From Eubacterium sp. (GTDB lineage Bacteria > Bacillota > Clostridia > Lachnospirales > Lachnospiraceae), in contig JAFWIO010000076.1 in the NCBI GenBank assembly GCA_017514785.1, forward strand, positions 62,001-126,000: a stretch of 64,000 bases of DNA, in the 5' to 3' direction. Positions 35,817-44,516 of the stretch are shown here, piece after piece. Under the pieces are notes generated by a model. That model did no database searches and had not been told where the DNA came from. It worked only from the letters and a program-made list of their open reading frames with translations. A program made the position numbers and the translations under genes. How positions within the stretch are numbered: the first letter of the stretch is position 1; each line of letters opens with the position of its first letter.

Positions 35817-36959
35817 ATGAAAAGATTATTCAGCAAAACATTGGCAGTTGCCATTTCATTAGCAATGGTAGTTGCACTAGGTGCAGGAATCTACTTCACA
35901 AAGAATACTCAAGCTGCGTCATATCTAGGATCAGCAGGTTGGGATTTTGAGCAAGGTGGATGTTACTCATCAGCTCAGGAAACTGAGTGGGGAAATGTCG
36001 GTTACATTAACAAAGTAACAATGGCAACAAATGGTGAATCAATCAACACTTGGGAAAGAGATTTGTATCAAACTCAGACACAGTCAGCTTCAGCTGATAC
36101 TGGTGCCACTGTTGATATTCAAAACACTGGTTGGGACAGAAACTGGGATACTGATCCTTGGAGAATCAACCCTTGGTCTATTCAGGCTAAAGCTAAATTT
36201 AATGGTATGAATTATGATCACAATTACAAAGTTACATTTAAGGCTAAAGCTAACAAGAAAAAATATTGTTATGTAACTTTCAATACTACTGTTGATGGTC
36301 ATGAAATGAGTCCATATGATAATGTTGCTGGAGCACTTACAGGTGACCAACAGTGTATCGTTCTTGGAACTCAGGAGAAAGAATTCACATATTCATTCCC
36401 TGACTATGTTGGTGGACATGACTTATCAGTTGTATTCATGCTAGGTTGTTTTGGACCTGCAGAAGATGGTTCAGGCGCATATGACTTTGATGGAAATCTC
36501 CTTCCACAGGTAACTGAAGAAGAGAAGATGTGGTCAGGTAATGTTACAATTAGTGATATTAAGGTTGAAGACCTAGATCCAGAAAAGCCAACTGATCCTA
36601 CAGAGCCACCACTATACACAACTACACCAGCAGCTCCTACTGTAGCACCACAGCCTACACAGGCTCCTACAGTTAAGCCTTCACCAGCACCAGCTAAGAC
36701 ATTAGCTAAGGTTACTAAGGTTAAGGTTAAGAGCGTAAAGAAGAAAACTATTAAAGTTTCTTGGAAGAAAGTAGCAAATGCTAAGTCATACCAGATTAAG
36801 GTTGGAAACAAGACTTATAAGGCTACAAAGAATTCTAAGAAGATCAAGAACAAGAAGTTCAAAAAAGGTAAGAAAGTTAAAGTTAAAGTTAGAGCTATGG
36901 CAGCTGGATATAAGACGGGTGCTTGGTCAAAGACAGTTAAGAAAAAACTTACTAAATAA
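35817..36959 (+). CDS. Secreted carbohydrate-binding-like protein with PT linker and FN3-like tail (cluster member 3)
   Basis: 380 residues. Signal peptide to about residue 33 (NTQAAS). Residues about 34-250: beta-sandwich with NPWSIQAKAKFNGMNYDHNYKVTFKAKA, a layout typical of CBM4/9-like modules, rich in exposed Trp and Tyr. Proline-threonine linker at about 254-297. C-terminal Lys-rich FN3-like domain. No catalytic motif. AAGGAGG ribosome site. Probably binds glucan alongside the GH128 enzymes; that is inference from fold type and context. Confidence 0.75.
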   Translation: MKRLFSKTLAVAISLAMVVALGAGIYFTKNTQAASYLGSAGWDFEQGGCYSSAQETEWGNVGYINKVTMATNGESINTWERDLYQTQTQSASADTGATVDIQNTGWDRNWDTDPWRINPWSIQAKAKFNGMNYDHNYKVTFKAKANKKKYCYVTFNTTVDGHEMSPYDNVAGALTGDQQCIVLGTQEKEFTYSFPDYVGGHDLSVVFMLGCFGPAEDGSGAYDFDGNLLPQVTEEEKMWSGNVTISDIKVEDLDPEKPTDPTEPPLYTTTPAAPTVAPQPTQAPTVKPSPAPAKTLAKVTKVKVKSVKKKTIKVSWKKVANAKSYQIKVGNKTYKATKNSKKIKNKKFKKGKKVKVKVRAMAAGYKTGAWSKTVKKKLTK

Positions 36960-36970
36960 TTAAGTTTATC

Positions 36971-37003
36971 AAGAGCCCGCTGTTTTAAGACAACGGGCTC
37001 TTT
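36971..37003 (+). terminator. Weak (possibly leaky) terminator after member 3
   Basis: Stem AAGAGCCCG (36971-36979) with CGGGCTCTT (36994-37002), but only three T follow before an A-run. No promoter is visible between it and the next gene. Confidence 0.6.
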
Positions 37004-37034
37004 AAAAAATAACTTTGATACGGAGGATAGAAAA

Positions 37035-38516
37035 ATGAAAAAGAATATTTTCAAAAAGATTATAGTTAGTGTTCTATCTCTATCTCTTATGTTCAGTTTT
37101 GCAGGACCAGTTTCAGCTGCACGTTCACACGCAGCTAATGGTTCGGATGTAATGCCAGCAGGTGGCAAATGGGTTTCATTCTCAGTACGTGACGATCTAA
37201 ACTATAACCCACCTGGACCAAAGACAGATTGGGGTAAAGCTTTAGATGTTGAGATTCAGAAAGCATTGGATCAGGCATTAGCTGATTATAAAGCAGGTAA
37301 AATGACAGAAGCAGAGTATAATGCTAAAGTTGAAGAAATCAATGGATGGCAGAGTTATACTCAAGGTAGAGTTATCGAGCCTAACAATTCAAGTACAGCT
37401 AAATTTTATGTAGTAAACTCCGGATGGGATGGCGAATACGCAGCTACTTCATACGGCGGAGAAAAGAAATTAGTTGGCGACAACCCTTGGGGTCTTACAT
37501 TAACAATGGATAAGATTCCAGTAGAGTATGGTCGTTACTATACAATGTCATTTGACATTTCATCTGATCTACAGGGTAAGAATGCTGAGACAGGATTACA
37601 AGAAAGATCAGACAAATATTGTATCGTTAAAGCTTATGACTATCAGTCAAAGGGCGAACCATCAGCCGCATTTGAGTCATTCAAAGTTAATGGCAAAGAA
37701 GCTGCTAAAGATGGTAGATTCACAATAGCTAAAACTCCTACTGGAGAAGAAGCTGTTCAGACTCATATCGAAGCTACATTTAAGATTCCTGACACTAAGA
37801 ATGAGTGGAGTGGTGGACATGATGCAGGTATGTTCACAAACATGGGAATTAAGTTCGCTATGGGCGCATTCCTAAAGACTCATGAAGATGAAGTAGAAGC
37901 TGCAGAGAAGGATCCTACAGTAACTCCTGAAGAACTTGCTAAGCTTAAAGCATCAGAAATCGGTCTAAAGGGATATGTTAACGTTACAAATATGAAGGTT
38001 ATTGCTGGTACACAGTATGCTGTTAAGTATTTTGATGGATCAGTTCAAAAAGACTGCAGATATGTTAACGAATATGGTCAGGCTAAGAATATTGCCCTAA
38101 AGAAGAAGGGTTATACACAGACTGGTTATATCAATATGGCTACAGGTTCTAAGTTTAGTTTTGGAACACTTATTGAAAAAGATACTAACCTAAAGGCTAC
38201 TTGGATTAAAACTCAGAAGCCTAAGAAAGCATCTTTCACAGCTAAGAGTAAGAAGAAAAAGAAAATTACTGTTAAGTTTAAGAAGAATGCTAACGCTAGA
38301 GGTTACCAAGTAACATACTCACACAATAAGAAGTTCAAGAAGAAATCTAAATATAAGACAAAGACTAAGAATACATCAAAGACATCAACATATACAATCA
38401 AGGGACTTAAGTCATCAAAGGTAGCATATGTTAAGGCTAGAGCTTACAACCTAGATTCTTGTGGAAACAAGGTTTACGGAAAGTGGAGTAAGAGAAAGAG
38501 CGTTTACGTTAAATAA
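37035..38516 (+). CDS. Secreted CBM-like / InlB-repeat / FN3-like protein (cluster member 4)
   Basis: 493 residues. Signal peptide to about residue 29 (PVSAARS). Large beta-sandwich region (about 35-320) containing WDGEYAA, NPWGLTLTMDKIPVEYGRYYTMSFDISSD and GEPSAAFESFKVNGK. Residues about 325-390 match the InlB B-repeat / Listeria-Bacteroides repeat pattern (AVKYFDGSVQ ... TGYINMATGSKFSFGTLIEKDTNLKATW). Lys-rich FN3-like end (about 394-493). Paralogue of the next gene. No own promoter; likely read through from member 3. Confidence 0.75.
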   Translation: MKKNIFKKIIVSVLSLSLMFSFAGPVSAARSHAANGSDVMPAGGKWVSFSVRDDLNYNPPGPKTDWGKALDVEIQKALDQALADYKAGKMTEAEYNAKVEEINGWQSYTQGRVIEPNNSSTAKFYVVNSGWDGEYAATSYGGEKKLVGDNPWGLTLTMDKIPVEYGRYYTMSFDISSDLQGKNAETGLQERSDKYCIVKAYDYQSKGEPSAAFESFKVNGKEAAKDGRFTIAKTPTGEEAVQTHIEATFKIPDTKNEWSGGHDAGMFTNMGIKFAMGAFLKTHEDEVEAAEKDPTVTPEELAKLKASEIGLKGYVNVTNMKVIAGTQYAVKYFDGSVQKDCRYVNEYGQAKNIALKKKGYTQTGYINMATGSKFSFGTLIEKDTNLKATWIKTQKPKKASFTAKSKKKKKITVKFKKNANARGYQVTYSHNKKFKKKSKYKTKTKNTSKTSTYTIKGLKSSKVAYVKARAYNLDSCGNKVYGKWSKRKSVYVK

Positions 38517-38532
38517 TTTTTCATTTTTAAAT

Positions 38533-38574
38533 GCACAGAGAGGTGACCAATCATCACCTTTCTGTGCTATTTTT
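38533..38574 (+). terminator. Intrinsic terminator after member 4
   Basis: 14-bp stem (38533-38546 with 38554-38567, one G-T pair), 7-base loop, then TATTTTT. Confidence 0.85.
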
Positions 38575-38621
38575 ATGTTACTATATACATGTAGAAAATA
38601 TTAGTAAAAATCCCTATATTT

Positions 38622-38630
38622 TGGTATAAT
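38622..38630 (+). promoter_or_regulatory. Extended -10 promoter of cluster member 5
   Basis: TGGTATAAT: a perfect -10 (38625-38630) with the TGn extension; no good -35 (TTAGTA at 38601, 18-bp spacer). Confidence 0.6.
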
Positions 38631-38695
38631 TGTAGGGAAGTGTGACCGGATTAGATTTGGATGATATTTCATCTAAAACTTAAAGGAGAATTGTC

Positions 38696-40096
38696 GTGAA
38701 GAAGGTTATTATGGGTAAAAACTTAATGAAGAAACTAGTAGTTAGCATTCTTTCTCTATCTATGGTATTTGGACTATCTGGTTCAGTTTTTGGCGCGTCA
38801 CACGCACCAAATGGATCAAATGTAATACCATCTAATGCATCTTGGAGTAGTTTTTCCATTTGTACTAGAGAAGACGGAGGTTCATGGGAAGATTCATTAA
38901 AGAAAGTATATAGAACTAATTCAGATGGTTCTTATTTCTTAAATGAGAATGGAGAGAAAGTCACCTTTGTAAAGGGCGTTGATTACGCAACAGAAGGTTG
39001 GATTAACGGAACAGAAGGATTAAAAAATGATTCTAGTGAAGTTACTTTCTACTGTAAGGCTACAGGATGGGACGGCGAATATGGTCAGATGACACGAGGA
39101 GGCCCATCTATTCTAGTTGCAGATAACCCATGGGGAATGACATTAACTATGACTGGAATTACAGTTGAGTTTGGTCGTTACTATACAATGGAATTTGATA
39201 TGTTGGGTGATTTTAGTGCAGTTATTTATGATGCCATTACTGGCAAGACTACATATCAACCAGCAGAAAAACATATTTTGCTTAAGGCATATGATTACAA
39301 TTCAAACGGTGAACCATCAGCGGCATTCGAGAGTGTTACACAGGATGATGACCCAATATCTAAAGATGGTTTCATAACAGTTAAAAAGAAAGAAGCGGGT
39401 TATTCCCATATAGTTGCCACATTTAAAATTCCTGAGTCACCAGATGACTGGGGTGGTGGAAAGCATAAAGGTTCTTTCACTAATGTAGGTATCAAGTTTG
39501 CACTTGGTGCTAACCTTATCTCATATCCATTAGAGGGATCGATGAGAGGTAACATTCATATCAAGAATATGAAGATGTTGGCTGGAAAGCAGTACACAGT
39601 TAAATACTATGACGGAAGTAAGCAAAAGGCCACAAAGTATGTAAATGATGAAGAATCTGCTAATAGTGTTAAACTTTCTAAAGCATATAACACATTGGCT
39701 GGATATACAGATATGGCTACTGGAAAGAAGTTTAACTTCTCAACTATCTTAACTAAAGATATGAACTTGAGAGCTATTTGGACTAAGACTCCAGCTCCAG
39801 GTAAAGCATCAATCGCTTCAGCTAAGAGTAAAAAGAAGAAGAGAGTGATTGTTACATTTGGTACAAACAAAAATGTTAGAGGATATCAAGTAACATATTC
39901 ATACAGTAGCAAATTTAAAAAGAAATCAAAGTTTAAGACAAAAACCAAGAATACTTCAAATACCTCCTCATACACTATTAAGTCTCTAAAGTCGGGCTCG
40001 GTAGTATATGTAAAAACAAGAGCTTATAATCTTGATTCAGTAGGTAATAAGATATTTGGTTCATGGAGCTCAAAGAAAGTATCTTACGTAAGATAA
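38696..40096 (+). CDS. Secreted CBM-like / InlB-repeat / FN3-like protein, paralogue of member 4 (cluster member 5)
   Basis: 466 residues from GTG 38696, supported by AAAGGAGA at 38682-38689; a downstream ATG at 38711 is possible. Signal peptide ends near SVFGASHA (about residue 35). Shares with member 4 the order WDGEYGQ, NPWGMTLTMTGITVEFGRYYTMEFD, YDYNSNGEPSAAFES, the InlB-type repeat (about 298-362, YTVKYYDGSKQ ... GYTDMATGKKFNFSTILTKD) and the Lys-rich FN3-like end. Clearly a tandem duplication, since diverged. No catalytic motif. Confidence 0.75.
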   Translation: MKKVIMGKNLMKKLVVSILSLSMVFGLSGSVFGASHAPNGSNVIPSNASWSSFSICTREDGGSWEDSLKKVYRTNSDGSYFLNENGEKVTFVKGVDYATEGWINGTEGLKNDSSEVTFYCKATGWDGEYGQMTRGGPSILVADNPWGMTLTMTGITVEFGRYYTMEFDMLGDFSAVIYDAITGKTTYQPAEKHILLKAYDYNSNGEPSAAFESVTQDDDPISKDGFITVKKKEAGYSHIVATFKIPESPDDWGGGKHKGSFTNVGIKFALGANLISYPLEGSMRGNIHIKNMKMLAGKQYTVKYYDGSKQKATKYVNDEESANSVKLSKAYNTLAGYTDMATGKKFNFSTILTKDMNLRAIWTKTPAPGKASIASAKSKKKKRVIVTFGTNKNVRGYQVTYSYSSKFKKKSKFKTKTKNTSNTSSYTIKSLKSGSVVYVKTRAYNLDSVGNKIFGSWSSKKVSYVR

Positions 40097-40110
40097 AAAA
40101 GTAAATAGTG

Positions 40111-40147
40111 GTGTGGGGAGACTTAGTTGTTTTCCCACGCTTTTTTT
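40111..40147 (+). terminator. Intrinsic terminator after member 5
   Basis: GTGTGGG (40111-40117) pairs with CCCACGC (40134-40140), 16-base loop, seven T. No promoter seen between it and member 6. Confidence 0.75.
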
Positions 40148-40177
40148 AATAAAAAATAAAAATAAAGGAACGGAAAA

Positions 40178-41698
40178 ATGAAAAAAGTTATAACAATTAT
40201 TCTATCAATCGCATTATTTGTATCAGGATTAGTAGTTACACCTGTAGCTGCTAGAGATACCAGAACTCCTGATGAGTGGAAAGGTCAAGCTATTACAGCT
40301 CCTGCAGCTAATAGTTTGATTGGTGCGGGTCACATTGACCTTAAATGGCACGGAGATCTTGAAAATGCTAGCAAGTATACAGCTTATGTAGATTCTAAGG
40401 CTATTAAGACTGTGAATGCTGGTACACCAGGAATCATGAGTGTAGATTTTTACACTGTTAGTGTTAGTGCTCATTCTGCATACATAGTGGCTGAACAGAC
40501 AGACGGTACAAAGGTTCAGTCGGATACTGTGAAGTTCTACGTTACTAAAAAAGGTATCTGCGTTAATGCAAAAGATATGGGTGTAGCAGTAGACCCAGCA
40601 GCTATGAACATTGGTTGGTACTACAACTGGGGAACAAAATCATTTGAAGAAACTGGATTTAAGAACACTAAGTTCTACGGTTTAGATTATGTTCCAATGT
40701 TTTGGAATGATCCAAGTGAAGCATATTCAGACTGTTTCGCTAGATTTAATGAACATGCTTACAAATATGTATTGGCATACAACGAGCCAGACTTAGTTTG
40801 GGAGTCAAACATCAAAGCAGATGTTGCTACTAGAAGATGGAGAAATGATTTAATGCCTAATAGAGGAAATGTGCTTTTAGGTTCTCCTGCAGTATCAGTT
40901 TATCCACAGTGGTCAGACTGGTGGAAGACATACTGGTCAATGCTTCCTGATTCTAGCAAGGCAGCAACCAACTTTATTGCAGTACACAACTATAATAAAT
41001 ATTACAACGGCAAAGATACAGCGCTTGATTATCTAGAAAAGATAGATGAGTGTTATAACAAATATAGAAAACCAATTTGGATTACAGAGTTCGCTATCTG
41101 GAAGTTTGACAAGAACGACAAAGCAGGATGTGCAAAGACTCAGGAATTCATGAGAATAGTTCTTAAAGGTTTGAATGAGAGAAGTTATGTAGAAAGATAT
41201 TCTTGGTTCTCACCAGACCTTAATTCTAAAGACGCAAGTTCATCTAGTCTATTTGATTACGGAACAGGTGCACTTACAACTATCGGTAAAGTATATGCAC
41301 AGATTGGAAATCCAGCAGGATATCCAGCTAAAACATATGGCGTACCATCAGGTTGTAGCTACAGCACAACTCCAGCAGCTTGTATTGCATCACAAAAGAC
41401 TACACTTTACGGACTAACAAAGAAAAAGAAAGCGTTCAAGTATTCAATCAAAGCGATGGACGGAGCTGTTAAGTATCAGATTCAGTACTCGCTAAGCAAG
41501 AAGTTTAGTAAGAAGAAAAAATATAAGACAAAGATTAAGACAGTAGGAGCAGCTACATCAGACGAAAAGAACGGAACAATAAAGAAACTAAAGAAAAAGA
41601 AAAGATATTATGTACGAGTAAGAGCAATCAAACAATTCTTAGGCAAAAATTATTACTGTGCATGGAGTGCTAGACAGTCAGTGAAGACTAAAAAGTAA
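40178..41698 (+). CDS. Secreted GH128-type glycoside hydrolase with FN3-like tail (cluster member 6)
   Basis: 506 residues. Signal peptide to about residue 24 (PVAARD). Ig-like domain at about 30-128, GH128-type barrel at about 130-400 with GWYYNWG, YVPMFWND, Glu203 in AYNEPD and Glu304 in WITEFA as the two catalytic candidates. Unlike members 2 and 7 there is no proline-threonine linker; the Lys-rich FN3-like domain follows directly (about 411-506). Starts 31 bases after the terminator of member 5, without a visible promoter. Confidence 0.87.
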   Translation: MKKVITIILSIALFVSGLVVTPVAARDTRTPDEWKGQAITAPAANSLIGAGHIDLKWHGDLENASKYTAYVDSKAIKTVNAGTPGIMSVDFYTVSVSAHSAYIVAEQTDGTKVQSDTVKFYVTKKGICVNAKDMGVAVDPAAMNIGWYYNWGTKSFEETGFKNTKFYGLDYVPMFWNDPSEAYSDCFARFNEHAYKYVLAYNEPDLVWESNIKADVATRRWRNDLMPNRGNVLLGSPAVSVYPQWSDWWKTYWSMLPDSSKAATNFIAVHNYNKYYNGKDTALDYLEKIDECYNKYRKPIWITEFAIWKFDKNDKAGCAKTQEFMRIVLKGLNERSYVERYSWFSPDLNSKDASSSSLFDYGTGALTTIGKVYAQIGNPAGYPAKTYGVPSGCSYSTTPAACIASQKTTLYGLTKKKKAFKYSIKAMDGAVKYQIQYSLSKKFSKKKKYKTKIKTVGAATSDEKNGTIKKLKKKKRYYVRVRAIKQFLGKNYYCAWSARQSVKTKK

Positions 41699-41711
41699 TT
41701 AATGTTGTTTA

Positions 41712-41741
41712 TTGATATTCGTGGGGAAGAATATTTATAAA
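41712..41741 (+). promoter_or_regulatory. Possible promoter of cluster member 7
   Basis: -35 TTGATA (41712-41717), 18-bp spacer, -10 TATAAA (41736-41741), only 17 bases before the ATG. Confidence 0.4.
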
Positions 41742-41757
41742 GGATAAAGGTGACACT

Positions 41758-43266
41758 ATGAAAATCACAAAAAGAATTTTAGCAATTGCATTATCGTTAG
41801 CATTGGCAGTGGGCGGATTATATTTTGCTACGCCAAAGGAAACGGAAGCTGCTACTGATTTTGCTATCACAGCGCCTAAGAATGGATCTCTTAAGGCGGC
41901 AGGTTATATGGATATAACCTGGGAAGATGCATCGGCCATCAAGGCAGTTAAAAACTACGATGTATTTGTCGATGGTAGTTTGGTAAAAACTACTACAGAC
42001 ACAAAGTATGAGTTCTATACAACAAAAGTTAACTTCCATAAGGCATGGGTTAGAGCTAACTTTAAAGATGGAACAAATCACTACACAGTTACAGTTAACT
42101 TTGGTGTAACTAAAAAAGGATTGGCAGTAGAAACCGGTATGGGCTCAAACAATATTGATCCTCAAGCAATGGGACTTGGTTGGTATTACAACTGGGGACG
42201 TGGTGCTTATAGAGGAAAGTATACTGATATAGAGTATGTTCCGATGGTATGGGGCGATACAAATGTGGCTACTATCCGCAACAAAGTTCAAACAGCTATC
42301 AATTCCAAGTATAAATATATCCTTGGCTTCAACGAACCAGATATGGACTGGAGTGGAGGTGGATGTAACATGGATACAGCCACAGCTGTAGGTCTATGGC
42401 CTAACTTTACAGATTTTAAAGACAAGATTAAAATTTGTTCTCCAGCGTATGCTATCTGGGGCAAAAATAGTAAGATGGTTCAGTTTATGGCAGGAGTTAA
42501 TAATGATGTAGATGTAGTTTGCCTACACTGTTACCCAGCTGACTGGAACGGTGGAAAAGCTATGGCTGACTGGTTCCTATCAAGTGTGGTTGATGATGCA
42601 TGGGACAGATATCACAAACCTATTTGGATTACTGAGTATTCAACATCAGGAAATGGTATTACTCAAGCAGGAACATCATCATTTATTGAAAACTTACTAC
42701 CAGGTCTAGATGAAAGAGAATATGTTGAAAGACATTCATTCTTCTCATTCAACTCAGCTACGTTTGGCGGAGGATTATATAACTATAATACTGGTGAATT
42801 ATCTCAGTCAGGAGAGGCTTATGCTTCACATGGTAACCCAGAAACATATTACAAATCTGGTGAGGCTGTAAACCCAAGAGATTCTGAGGATCCAACTCAG
42901 GAGCCATTCACAGAGGCTACTACAGCACCAACACCAACAGTTAAGCCTACAGTTAAACCAACAGTTAAACCTACAGTTAAGAAACCTGCCAAGGTTAAAA
43001 TTAAAAAGGCTAAGAATAAGAAGAAGAGAAAGATTAAGATTACTCTTAAGAAGATTAAGGGTGCAAAGGGATACCATATCAGATATTCAGACAGCAAGAA
43101 GTTTGACGGATACTGGGATAAATATACTAAGAAGACAAAAGTTACTCTTAAGAAGCTAGACAAGAACACTAAATACTACATCAAGGCAAGAGCCTATAAG
43201 TTAGTAAATGGTTCTAAGTTGTATGGCAAGTGGAGTAAGAAAAAGAAAGTTAAAGTTAAAAAATAA
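41758..43266 (+). CDS. Secreted GH128-type glycoside hydrolase with PT linker and Lys-rich FN3-like tail (cluster member 7)
   Basis: 502 residues. Signal peptide to about residue 32 (TEAATD). Ig-like domain (about 35-120), GH128-type barrel (about 122-370) with GWYYNWG, YVPMVWGD, Glu193 in GFNEPD and Glu293 in WITEYS. Linker with four VKPT units (about 390-410), then the most extreme basic tail of the cluster: by hand count about 38 of the last 95 residues are lysine. Expected function: extracellular beta-1,3-glucan cleavage while attached to the cell surface. Confidence 0.88.
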   Translation: MKITKRILAIALSLALAVGGLYFATPKETEAATDFAITAPKNGSLKAAGYMDITWEDASAIKAVKNYDVFVDGSLVKTTTDTKYEFYTTKVNFHKAWVRANFKDGTNHYTVTVNFGVTKKGLAVETGMGSNNIDPQAMGLGWYYNWGRGAYRGKYTDIEYVPMVWGDTNVATIRNKVQTAINSKYKYILGFNEPDMDWSGGGCNMDTATAVGLWPNFTDFKDKIKICSPAYAIWGKNSKMVQFMAGVNNDVDVVCLHCYPADWNGGKAMADWFLSSVVDDAWDRYHKPIWITEYSTSGNGITQAGTSSFIENLLPGLDEREYVERHSFFSFNSATFGGGLYNYNTGELSQSGEAYASHGNPETYYKSGEAVNPRDSEDPTQEPFTEATTAPTPTVKPTVKPTVKPTVKKPAKVKIKKAKNKKKRKIKITLKKIKGAKGYHIRYSDSKKFDGYWDKYTKKTKVTLKKLDKNTKYYIKARAYKLVNGSKLYGKWSKKKKVKVKK

Positions 43267-43273
43267 AGCTAAG

Positions 43274-43302
43274 AAGGAGCCTAGAGATAGGCTCCTTTTT
43301 TA
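43274..43302 (+). terminator. Intrinsic terminator closing the secreted-protein cluster
   Basis: 10-bp stem (43274-43283 with 43288-43297), GAGA loop, T-run. Confidence 0.92.
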
Positions 43303-43325
43303 TTGCAAATGTGAGTGTCGTTTGG

Positions 43326-43354
43326 TTGACATGCTAGTAGTAGAATGTTAAGAT
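43326..43354 (+). promoter_or_regulatory. Predicted promoter of the riboswitch-dapAB transcript
   Basis: -35 TTGACA (43326-43331), 17-bp spacer, -10 TAAGAT (43349-43354). Confidence 0.65.
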
Positions 43355-43369
43355 TAAAAGGAATTAAAC

Positions 43370-43530
43370 ATAGTAGAGGCTGCGCTTGATAAGAGTAAGT
43401 TATAGGATGCACCTAAGCAGTTGAGTATAACTGAAAGGAGAGAGCGCCGAAGGATAACTGGTAGGAAGGTTGTCCTGGGCATAAGATAAATAATCTTATG
43501 ACTGTCATCAAAAGGATGGAGAGCTACTTA
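43370..43530 (+). ncRNA. Lysine riboswitch (L box) upstream of dapA
   Basis: Matches the conserved L-box core in order: AGTAGAGG-TGCGC near 43372, GAGTAAG, AAAGGAGAG then GCCGAAGG near 43445, TCCTGGGC near 43472, ACTGTCAT near 43501 and GGAGAGCTACT near 43517. AGTAG (43372-43376) and CTACT (43524-43528) close helix P1. A terminator hairpin follows, so lysine binding is expected to stop transcription before dapA. With 43267-43622 otherwise gene-free, this explains nearly all of that gap. Confidence 0.93.
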
Positions 43531-43540
43531 TTAATTTTTG

Positions 43541-43573
43541 AAAAAGGAAGCTCCAGTTTGAGCTTCCTTTTTA
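43541..43573 (+). terminator. Riboswitch-controlled terminator
   Basis: 13-bp stem (43541-43553 with 43560-43572) ending in TTTTT, 50 bases before dapA. TGGAG at 43517-43521 can pair with CTCCA at 43551-43555, a possible antiterminator. Confidence 0.85.
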
Positions 43574-43622
43574 CAAGATAAGTACACTATTGTTTAAAAT
43601 ATATTTTTAGGAGGACATAGAA

Positions 43623-44507
43623 ATGTCTATATTCAAAGGAGCAGGTGTAGCTATTATTACACCATTCAAAGAAAACGGAGATGTTAACTTTGACGAATTC
43701 GGAAAACTAATCGAGATGCAGATTGAAGGTGGCACAGATGCTATTATCGTATGTGGAACTACAGGTGAAGCGTCCACTATGAATGATGACGAACATCTAG
43801 CTACTATCAAATATTGTATCGATAAAGTGGCTGGAAGAATCCCTGTGGTAGCAGGTACTGGTTCTAACAGCACAAAAGAAGCAGTAAATCTATCTAAGAA
43901 AGCTGCAGAGCTAGGAGCAGATGGACTTCTTTGTGTAACACCTTACTACAACAAGGCTACACAGGAAGGCTTATATCAATACTACAAAGCAATTTCTGAT
44001 GCTGTTGATATTCCAATCATTATGTACAATGTGCCAGGACGTACTAGCACAAATATCCAGCCAGAGACTGCAGTTAGAATAGCAAAAGAAGTAGAAAACG
44101 TAGTTGCTATTAAAGAGGCTTCTGGAAATATCGCACAGGTTGCAAAACTTGCATCACTTGCTGATGGTTGTCTTGATATTTATTCAGGAAATGATGATCA
44201 GGTATTGCCTCTAATGTCACTTGGCGGAATCGGTGTTATTTCTGTATGGAGTAATGTGGCTCCAAAGCAGGTTCACGATATGACAACAGCATTCCTAAAC
44301 GGTGATGTTGAAACGGCTAGAAAGCTTCAGCTAGATGCTATCGATTTGATTGGCGCACTATTCTGCGAAGTAAACCCTATCCCAGTTAAGGCTGGTGTAA
44401 ATATGCTTGGCTACAATGCAGGCTCACTTCGTGCACCTCTAACAGAGATGACAGACGCCGGCAAAGAGCGTCTAAGAAAGGCAATGGAAGACTACGGTAT
44501 TCTATAG
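43623..44507 (+). CDS. dapA: 4-hydroxy-tetrahydrodipicolinate synthase
   Basis: Condenses pyruvate with aspartate semialdehyde, first committed step to DAP and lysine. TIM barrel with GTTGEASTM, YYNKATQEGLYQYY, the catalytic Tyr in MYNVPGRT and the Schiff-base Lys in AIKEASGN. 294 residues. Strong AGGAGG. Controlled by the lysine riboswitch upstream; dapB follows after 9 bases, forming a two-gene operon with its own terminator. Confidence 0.97.
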   Translation: MSIFKGAGVAIITPFKENGDVNFDEFGKLIEMQIEGGTDAIIVCGTTGEASTMNDDEHLATIKYCIDKVAGRIPVVAGTGSNSTKEAVNLSKKAAELGADGLLCVTPYYNKATQEGLYQYYKAISDAVDIPIIMYNVPGRTSTNIQPETAVRIAKEVENVVAIKEASGNIAQVAKLASLADGCLDIYSGNDDQVLPLMSLGGIGVISVWSNVAPKQVHDMTTAFLNGDVETARKLQLDAIDLIGALFCEVNPIPVKAGVNMLGYNAGSLRAPLTEMTDAGKERLRKAMEDYGIL

Positions 44508-44516
44508 GAGGCGAAC

